From DAXETY01 sp051155755 (GTDB lineage: Bacteria; Desulfobacterota; Desulfobacteria; Desulfobacterales; SG8-13), in NCBI GenBank assembly GCA_051155755.1, contig DAXETY010000012.1:1-18762 (forward strand): DNA of 18,762 bases. Direction: 5' to 3'. This document shows positions 13,783 through 18,762 of this stretch, one piece after another. The notes under the pieces are model-generated. The model did not search any database and was not told the origin of the DNA. It was given only the letters and a program-made list of their open reading frames with translations. The position numbers and the translations under genes are program-made. Position 1 is the stretch's first letter, and the number at the start of each line of letters is the position of its first letter.

Positions 13783-14643
13783 GTGAAAAAATCGACCCTT
13801 GTCATTATTACCGGTTTATCGGGCTCCGGGAAAAGCTCCGCATTGGCTGCATTTGAAGATGCAGGCTTCTACTGCGTGGATAACATGCCCGTGGTACTGT
13901 TGCCCCGGTTTTTGCAGCTGCCCGTGGCCGATTCCAAATCCGCCGCAGCCCTGGCCTTTGTCATGGATTTGCGGGACCCGTCTTTTTTGTCCAAACACCG
14001 GGCGGTATTCGATGACCTGCAGCAGCGCTATGACATTACGCTGCTGTTCCTGGAGGCCGACGAGCCCACTCTGGTACAGCGCTACAGCCAAACGCGCCGG
14101 GTGCATCCGCTGGCAGCCGGAAAACGCCTGCTGGATGCCATCCGGGATGAAAAACAGATGCTGGCCGAAATCCGCAAACGGGCCGATCGTGTGATCGACA
14201 CTTCCCGCACCAACATCCATGAATTGAAAAAATCCGTTTTCCGCATTGCCGAACAAATCTGCAGGCCGGATGCCATGCGCATTCAACTGATGACCTTTGG
14301 ATTCAAATACGGAATCCCGCCGGATGCGGACCTGCTGGTGGACGTTCGTTTTTTGGACAATCCTTATTTTGTGCCCGAGCTGAAGGAACTGGACGGCGAA
14401 TCGGAAGAAGTGGAAAAATTCGTCTTGCAGAGTCGCGAAGCGCACTTATTTTTACAAAAATATTTCGAATTACTTGACTATTTGATCCCTTTGTACGAAA
14501 AAGAGGGCAAATCGTATCTCACGGTGGCTGTGGGTTGTACGGGAGGTCGCCACCGCTCGGTGGTGATTGCGCGCCACCTGCAGGCTCGAATCCTACAAAG
14601 CGGTAAACACATCGAAATTACCCATCGTGATCTCCATCGGTGA
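13783..14643 (+). CDS. rapZ: RNase adapter / nucleotide-binding protein RapZ (YvcJ family)
   Basis: 286 residues starting with GTG. The N-terminal P-loop GLSGSGKS is at 11-18. The C-terminal domain with GCTGGRHRSV is the conserved sensor and RNA-binding part of the family. In enterobacteria RapZ delivers GlmZ sRNA to RNase E and tunes glucosamine-6-phosphate synthesis; whether that holds here is unknown, and the broader family binds nucleotides and glucosamine-6-phosphate. Its location after ptsN is the classical rpoN-hpf-ptsN-rapZ arrangement. No ATG is available near the start, and the residues after GTG (KKSTLVIITG) fit the family. A gap of 262 bp without a gene follows. Confidence 0.95.
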   Translation: MKKSTLVIITGLSGSGKSSALAAFEDAGFYCVDNMPVVLLPRFLQLPVADSKSAAALAFVMDLRDPSFLSKHRAVFDDLQQRYDITLLFLEADEPTLVQRYSQTRRVHPLAAGKRLLDAIRDEKQMLAEIRKRADRVIDTSRTNIHELKKSVFRIAEQICRPDAMRIQLMTFGFKYGIPPDADLLVDVRFLDNPYFVPELKELDGESEEVEKFVLQSREAHLFLQKYFELLDYLIPLYEKEGKSYLTVAVGCTGGRHRSVVIARHLQARILQSGKHIEITHRDLHR

Positions 14644-14784
14644 AGTCCTTCACCGGAGTCAATGGGGCCTGCCCGGCGGAATAAAAAACAATCAATTCGG
14701 CTTTGCCTTGATGGCTGCATGAGCCGTGCCTGTAACACACGGTCGACTTTTAATGAAACGGTACCTGATTTGAACAGTTTGAAA

Positions 14785-14814
14785 CGCCGGGCTTACGCGG
14801 TATTCAACCCGGCG
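14785..14814 (+). other. Inverted repeat in the rapZ-to-IIA gap
   Basis: CGCCGGG (14785-14791) and CCCGGCG (14808-14814) form a 7-bp stem with a 16-nt loop. No T-run follows, so it is not a clear terminator. The rest of 14644-14905 shows no gene and no strong promoter. Confidence 0.35.
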
Positions 14815-14905
14815 CGGTAAGACGCGCGTCCGATGCCGCCGAAAGCCTGCCGGCGGATCATCGTGCAATGCACAGAAATCACAAACCTTTGGAAAAACCG
14901 ACCTT

Positions 14906-15319
14906 ATGATTGGAATCGTCATTGTAACGCACTGCAATCTGGGAGATGCCCTCATCGATGCTGCCGAGTTCATTACCCAGAGCAGACCGGAAAAAACGGT
15001 CTCGGTGTCCATCGATCTGAATGAAAACGCGGAAAAGTTGCGGAAAAAAATATTGGGCGGAATCAAGGAAGTCAGCGAAGGCGACGGCGTCCTGATACTG
15101 ACCGATATGTTCGGCGGAACGCCGTCGAACCTGAGCTACTCTTTTCTGGAAGAAGGGCGGGTGGAGGTGATCTCGGGGGTGAACCTGCCGATTTTGATCC
15201 GGGCCATCGGAACCCGCAACGAATGTGAACTGCCCGATCTGGCGACAAAGCTGGAAGCCTTTGGGAAAAAAAGCATTTCATTGGCCAGCGGCATTCTTAA
15301 AGGCAACAAACGCAATTAA
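14906..15319 (+). CDS. PTS IIA domain protein, mannose family
   Basis: 137 residues, a single EIIA(Man)-type domain. His9 in IVIVTHC is the expected phosphorylated residue, and DMFGGTPSNLS is the family's conserved loop. Such proteins accept phosphate from HPr and pass it to a IIB partner. No IIB, IIC, IID, HPr or enzyme I gene follows, so it may serve a regulatory role in the PTS cascade together with PtsN and RapZ rather than sugar uptake; that is inference. No good ribosome binding site is visible (GGA about 15 bases ahead). It is followed, with overlap or near-overlap, by the RimI-like gene. Confidence 0.92.
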   Translation: MIGIVIVTHCNLGDALIDAAEFITQSRPEKTVSVSIDLNENAEKLRKKILGGIKEVSEGDGVLILTDMFGGTPSNLSYSFLEEGRVEVISGVNLPILIRAIGTRNECELPDLATKLEAFGKKSISLASGILKGNKRN

Positions 15320-15779
15320 ATCGACGCATTGGTCGCTGCGCCCATGGGATACCTCGCATATCGAAGCCATCGCGGCCATCGACCGGCAGTCTTTTGAAAA
15401 CCCGTGGCAAGTCGACACCTTTCGTGCCGAGTTGTCCCGAAGTGACGCTTTGAATTGCGTTGCGCTGAACCCGGCCGGCGAGGTCATCGCATTTGCCTGC
15501 TCACGGTTGTTGCTCGATGAATTGCACATCCTGAAAGTTGCCGTGGCGGCCGAGCATCGGAATAAAGGCATCGCCACCGAACTGATGCAGCAAATCATGG
15601 CAACCGCCCGCAGACGGGGCGCCGGCGAAGTCCTTTTGGAAGTTCGGCCTTCCAATCAGGAGGGGCGGTCACTGTATCGCAAACTGGCGTTTCACTGCAT
15701 CGCAGTCCGTGCCAACTACTATCCTGACACCGGTGAAGACGCACTGGTGTTGAAGAAAACGCTGAAGGAGGCTCCATGA
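15225..15779 (+). CDS. rimI: Ribosomal-protein-alanine N-acetyltransferase-like GNAT protein (RimI family)
   Basis: A GNAT acyltransferase. The acetyl-CoA-binding segment reads HILKVAVAAEHRNKGIATELMQ (its RNKGIA is the pyrophosphate-binding loop) and the C-terminal RimI signature is ANYYPDTGEDALVLKK. RimI acetylates the N-terminal alanine of ribosomal protein S18. The recognisable domain begins around HWSLRPWDTSHIEAI (from about 15327). The start is unsettled: GTG at 15225 and TTG at 15261 both lie deep inside the IIA gene and would add residues that are only that gene's alternative frame. An ATT at 15315 overlaps the IIA stop codon and would give a normal 154-residue protein. The coordinates here use the GTG as outer limit. 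The stop overlaps the gap ATG (ATGA), so the two are translationally coupled. Confidence 0.85.
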   Translation: MNCPIWRQSWKPLGKKAFHWPAAFLKATNAIKSTHWSLRPWDTSHIEAIAAIDRQSFENPWQVDTFRAELSRSDALNCVALNPAGEVIAFACSRLLLDELHILKVAVAAEHRNKGIATELMQQIMATARRRGAGEVLLEVRPSNQEGRSLYRKLAFHCIAVRANYYPDTGEDALVLKKTLKEAP

Positions 15780-16780
15780 GTATCAAAATCGGCATCAATG
15801 GGTTTGGAAGGATCGGTCGCCTGGTGTTTCGCGCCGCGCTGAAACATCCCGACGTGGAGGTGGTTGCAATCAACGATCTGACCGACCCGGCCACCATGGC
15901 ACATTTGTGCAAGTACGACTCTGTGCACGGAACGCTGCCCCAGGAGGTCAAGGCCCGGGAAGATGCCATTGAAATCGATGGGAAATCCATCGCGATCACC
16001 TCGATCAAGGATCCGACCCAGCTGCGCTGGAAGGAATTCGGGGCGGACATCGTGGCCGAGTGTACCGGCATTTTTCGCGACCGGGAAAACGCCGCCAAGC
16101 ATCTTGCCGCCGGAGCGCGCAAGGTCATTATATCGGCACCGGCCAAGGACCCCGACATCACCATCGTCATGGGCGTCAATGCCAACCGCTATGATCCGCG
16201 CCAGCATCACGTGATCTCCAATGCGTCGTGCACGACCAACTGCCTGGCGCCGGTCGCCAAGGTCCTTTTGGAAAATTTCGGAATCCGCAACGGGCTGATG
16301 ACCACGATTCACTCCTACACCGGAGACCAGCGTCTGCTGGACTTTCCGCACAAAGACCTGAGAAGAGCCAGAGCCGCCGCCCTTTCGATGATTCCGACCA
16401 CCACCGGTGCCGCACGTGCGGTCGCGCTGGTGCTGCCGGAACTCGAAGGTCGTTTGAACGGGCTTGCCATCCGCGTGCCAACGCCGAACGTGTCGCTGGT
16501 CGATCTGGTCGCCAATCTGGAAAAGCCCGGGCTGACGGCATCGGAGGTCAACGATGCCCTGAAACAGGCTGCAGAATCTTCACTGGCCGGCATTCTCGGC
16601 TACAGCGAAATCCCCCTGGTTTCCTGCGATTACAACGGTTCCAGTCTTTCTTCGATCGTCGACGCCCCGACTACATACGTGGTGGACAACCTGGTCAAAG
16701 TCCTGGCCTGGTACGACAATGAAGCCGGTTATTCGCACCGTATGGTCGATCTGGCTGCAATGGTCGGCTCTCAACTGTAA
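15776..16780 (+). CDS. gap: Glyceraldehyde-3-phosphate dehydrogenase, type I
   Basis: 334 residues. This cytoplasmic enzyme converts glyceraldehyde-3-phosphate, NAD+ and phosphate to 1,3-bisphosphoglycerate. The Rossmann motif INGFGRIGR is at 7-15. Asp34 in AINDL suggests preference for NAD+. The catalytic Cys152 sits in SNASCTTNCLAP and the assisting His179 in HSYTGDQ. GGAGG lies just upstream of the ATG, which overlaps the RimI stop. The next gene is an unknown membrane protein, not pgk, although gap-pgk-tpiA order is common. Confidence 0.98.
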   Translation: MSIKIGINGFGRIGRLVFRAALKHPDVEVVAINDLTDPATMAHLCKYDSVHGTLPQEVKAREDAIEIDGKSIAITSIKDPTQLRWKEFGADIVAECTGIFRDRENAAKHLAAGARKVIISAPAKDPDITIVMGVNANRYDPRQHHVISNASCTTNCLAPVAKVLLENFGIRNGLMTTIHSYTGDQRLLDFPHKDLRRARAAALSMIPTTTGAARAVALVLPELEGRLNGLAIRVPTPNVSLVDLVANLEKPGLTASEVNDALKQAAESSLAGILGYSEIPLVSCDYNGSSLSSIVDAPTTYVVDNLVKVLAWYDNEAGYSHRMVDLAAMVGSQL

Positions 16781-16808
16781 CCGAAACGGAACGTCTCAAA
16801 TTTCCAAA

Positions 16809-17348
16809 ATGAACCAGGAAATCCGCAACAACCCGGACCGTTTGGCGAAAGCTTTGCCGTTTGCAATACTTCCGGGCTGGCGGTTGGAGAATGATTTTCC
16901 GTGGATTCCATGGGCGGTGGGCTGGCTGTCCATCTTTAAGGGCGTACTGTGGCTGTCTTCCGATCCGGTGGTCCCGCCTGCCCTGGCCGGCGTTCTGGCA
17001 GCAAAGTTTATCCTGACCTTGATTCCGTATGTAGTCTTCGGTGTGGGCATCTGGAATCTTCGGCGCTGGGCGGTGGTCGGACTGATCGCCCTGTCGGTGG
17101 CCGATCTGCTGTTTTACTTGATATTCCCCACTGCCATCGGCGTGATGACCGGAGGCAGTTTCTGGGCCCTGGGCGCCGTTCTGCTGGTTTTCAACGGCCC
17201 GGCCGGTAACGTTCTGATGCTGCTGGCGACGCCGGCGCTATGGAAGCATACCGGCCCTAAGGCCTTTGCGCGAAAACGGATTGAAACCCGCAATGCCGAC
17301 CATGAGAAAATGGCGGCCTCCAAACGAGCCAACAGGGGGAGCTCATGA
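16809..17348 (+). CDS. Unrecognised four-helix membrane protein
   Basis: 179 residues from the ATG at 16809; I do not recognise the family. Four hydrophobic segments at about 33-50, 57-83, 87-113 and 117-144 predict an integral inner-membrane protein with a basic C-terminal tail (KHTGPKAFARKRIETR) that is probably cytoplasmic by the positive-inside rule. No catalytic motif is evident. No clear ribosome binding site precedes the ATG; the frame is open back into gap. Its stop overlaps the tpiA ATG (ATGA), so it is translated with tpiA. It occupies the slot where pgk often lies. Confidence 0.75.
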   Translation: MNQEIRNNPDRLAKALPFAILPGWRLENDFPWIPWAVGWLSIFKGVLWLSSDPVVPPALAGVLAAKFILTLIPYVVFGVGIWNLRRWAVVGLIALSVADLLFYLIFPTAIGVMTGGSFWALGAVLLVFNGPAGNVLMLLATPALWKHTGPKAFARKRIETRNADHEKMAASKRANRGSS

Positions 17349-18106
17349 ACGGACGTATTCCGCTGATCGCAGGCAACTGGAAAATGCATAAAACCGTCGC
17401 CGAATCCGTCGATACGGCGGTTTCCCTCAAAAAGTTGATCGAAGGTACCCAGGGAGTCGAGGTGATGCTGGCGCCGGTCTTCACGGCGATCACTGCCCTG
17501 GTGGAAGCCCTCGAAGGTTCTTCGATCGCCGTTGGTGCTCAGAACCTGTTCTGGGAGAAACAGGGCGCCTACACCGGTGAAGTGTCGCCGGAAATGTTGC
17601 GGGAAGCCGGCTGCAGTCAGGTCATTATCGGCCACTCCGAACGGCGCCAGTATTTCGGCGAAACCGATGAAAACGTTAACAAAAAATTGCGTGCCGCTTT
17701 CAGGGTCGGCCTGCAGCCCATCCTGTGCATCGGAGAAACGGAAACACAGCGGGATCAAAACCAGACCTTTTCCGTACTTGACAAACAGGTCGAAACCGGT
17801 TTAAAAGACTTCTTTTCGGAAGATCTCGATGACCTGATTATTGCCTATGAGCCGGTCTGGGCCATCGGCACCGGTAAGACCGCCACCCGGCAGCAGGCAC
17901 AGGAAGTCCACCAATACCTGCGCCAAAAAATGGCGGATATGTTTGATACCAGACTGGCCGAAGGCATTCGTATTCTTTACGGTGGCAGCGTAAAACCGGA
18001 CAACATCGTCGAGCTGATGGGCATGGAAGATATCGACGGTGCCCTTGTAGGCGGCGCCAGTCTCGACGCCGGAACATTTGCCAAGATCGTCAAATACCGG
18101 CAATAA
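17345..18106 (+). CDS. tpiA: Triose-phosphate isomerase
   Basis: 253 residues. It interconverts dihydroxyacetone phosphate and glyceraldehyde-3-phosphate in glycolysis and gluconeogenesis. The active-site residues are all present: Asn11 and Lys13 in GNWKMHK, His97 in IIGHSERR, and Glu169 in AYEPVWAIGTG. The phosphate-binding YGGSVKPDN and GALVGGASL segments close the barrel. GGGGGAG precedes the ATG, which overlaps the stop of the membrane protein. secG follows after 115 bp, a common tpiA-secG order in bacteria. Confidence 0.98.
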   Translation: MNGRIPLIAGNWKMHKTVAESVDTAVSLKKLIEGTQGVEVMLAPVFTAITALVEALEGSSIAVGAQNLFWEKQGAYTGEVSPEMLREAGCSQVIIGHSERRQYFGETDENVNKKLRAAFRVGLQPILCIGETETQRDQNQTFSVLDKQVETGLKDFFSEDLDDLIIAYEPVWAIGTGKTATRQQAQEVHQYLRQKMADMFDTRLAEGIRILYGGSVKPDNIVELMGMEDIDGALVGGASLDAGTFAKIVKYRQ

Positions 18107-18221
18107 GTCAACCGGCAGAGCGGCGTCGCCGGTATGACAGGCGGTTTTTATTTTTTCAACGACGGACTCCGGGAACTCTACCCAGGTATGGTCGCCCGGG
18201 AAGTCGGGAAGCCAAACAGAC

Positions 18222-18575
18222 ATGTCACAGGCACTGATTATCATCCACATTGTCGTATGTGTGGCGCTGATCATGATCGTATTGCTGCAGACCGGCAAGG
18301 GCGCCGACATGGGAGCGGCCTTCGGCGGTGGTTCCAGCCAGACCCTTTTCGGCAGCACCGGCGCCAGCACCTTTTTGAGCAAGCTGACCACGGCCGCGGC
18401 GGTGGTATTCATGCTCACCTCGCTGGCACTGGCCTACTATTCCACCAATATGGCCAAAAGTTCGATCATGAGAGAAGCCCCGACCGCGGTAGAAGAAACC
18501 CAGGCGCAGCCCGCACCCGAACCGGGGACGGCTGAAGAAGGGGCTGGCGACGAAAAACCGGCCGATAATCCATAG
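18222..18575 (+). CDS. secG: Protein-export membrane protein SecG
   Basis: 117 residues with two membrane helices at about 3-23 and 53-72, joined by the conserved glycine-rich loop GKGADMGAAFGGGSSQTLFGS. SecG is the small accessory subunit of the SecYEG translocon. The tail after about residue 80 is low-complexity, rich in Glu, Ala and Pro, and likely disordered in the periplasm, as in other SecG proteins. GGGAAG about ten bases ahead of the ATG is a fair ribosome binding site. A tRNA-Leu gene starts nine bases after the stop, which suggests cotranscription with RNA processing. Confidence 0.96.
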   Translation: MSQALIIIHIVVCVALIMIVLLQTGKGADMGAAFGGGSSQTLFGSTGASTFLSKLTTAAAVVFMLTSLALAYYSTNMAKSSIMREAPTAVEETQAQPAPEPGTAEEGAGDEKPADNP

Positions 18576-18584
18576 CTTCGACGT

Positions 18585-18671
18585 GCCGAAGTGGTGGAAT
18601 CTGGTAGACACGCTATCTTGAGGGGGTAGTGGGCTACGCCCGTGCCGGTTCAAGTCCGGCCTTCGGCACCA
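18585..18671 (+). tRNA. tRNA-Leu (anticodon GAG), CCA encoded
   Basis: An 87-nt cloverleaf. Acceptor GCCGAAG pairs with CTTCGGC, followed by discriminator A and a genomically encoded CCA. The anticodon stem CTATC/GGTAG encloses loop TTGAGGG, giving anticodon GAG, which reads CUC and CUU leucine codons. A long variable arm (GTGGGCTACGCCC) fits a class II tRNA. The T-loop GTTCAAGTC is intact. Confidence 0.96.
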
Positions 18672-18733
18672 TTTCTTACTGTATCTCTCCGTTATTCCTC
18701 GATCTTTCTCCGCAGCATCAGCCCAAAAACTGG

Positions 18734-18757
18734 TGGGGGTCACAAATGGGGGTCACA
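18734..18757. repeat. Two 11-bp direct repeats downstream of tRNA-Leu
   Basis: TGGGGGTCACA occurs at 18734-18744 and again at 18747-18757, with a 13-bp period. It lies 60-90 bp past the tRNA 3' end, a position where mobile-element attachment or integrase genes are common, but the window ends here. Confidence 0.7.
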
Positions 18758-18762
18758 TACAG

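Noticed and set aside
18107..18221. Terminator between tpiA and secG
   Set aside because: ACCGGC/GCCGGT can pair near 18112-18134, but the T-rich stretch begins about ten bases later, so it is not a convincing intrinsic terminator.
18225..18743. Minus-strand frame whose product contains WCRRPDLNRHG
   Set aside because: That peptide is the classic false translation of the reverse complement of a tRNA; the frame covers secG and tRNA-Leu in antisense.

Overview
The window reads as a stretch of a Gram-negative, anaerobic, sulfate-reducer-like chromosome, most likely Desulfobacterota (Desulfobacterales or a close relative). That placement is an inference. It rests on the moderately high GC, an lptC-lptB-rpoN-hpf-ptsN-rapZ cluster, a DUF39/COG1900 homocysteine-biosynthesis protein of the sulfate-reducer/methanogen type, and LPS-export genes that imply an outer membrane. 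No phylogenetic comparison was possible.

Left half (1-9338): every gene is on the minus strand. In transcription order they are the DUF39 protein (9338-8172), an apparent thpR-recA-alaS operon (7918-3548), a T7/Twinkle-like primase-helicase with a degenerate TOPRIM site (3226-1463), and a TPR lipoprotein (1224-394). The gaps at 1-393, 1207-1462 and 7919-8171 are built from short tandem repeats with unit lengths of 7, 8 or 9 bp. The same modules recur in all three gaps. Two ~89-bp copies of one module combination sit in inverted orientation on either side of the TPR lipoprotein gene.

Centre (9339-9693): a divergent intergenic region. It holds a sigma70-like minus-strand promoter and a palindromic leader for the DUF39 gene, a plus-strand terminator with no gene in front of it, and two overlapping plus-strand promoters for lptC. 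One of these matches the sigma54 -24/-12 consensus (GG-N10-GC) and lies upstream of the cluster that encodes sigma54 itself.

Right half (9694-18671): every gene is on the plus strand. First come lptC, lptB (no lptA between them), rpoN, hpf (long form), ptsN and rapZ: LPS export plus the nitrogen-PTS/sigma54 regulatory block. Next are a lone mannose-family PTS IIA domain, a RimI-like acetyltransferase, gap, an unrecognised four-helix membrane protein standing where pgk is often found, tpiA, secG and a tRNA-Leu(GAG). The last 90 bases hold a short direct repeat and what could be the first codons of an integrase-like gene, but too little is present to call it.

The items most worth following up are the composite minisatellite family with its inverted pair, the inactive-looking TOPRIM primase-helicase, the putative sigma54 autoregulatory promoter, and the structured DUF39 leader with its neighbouring orphan terminator.
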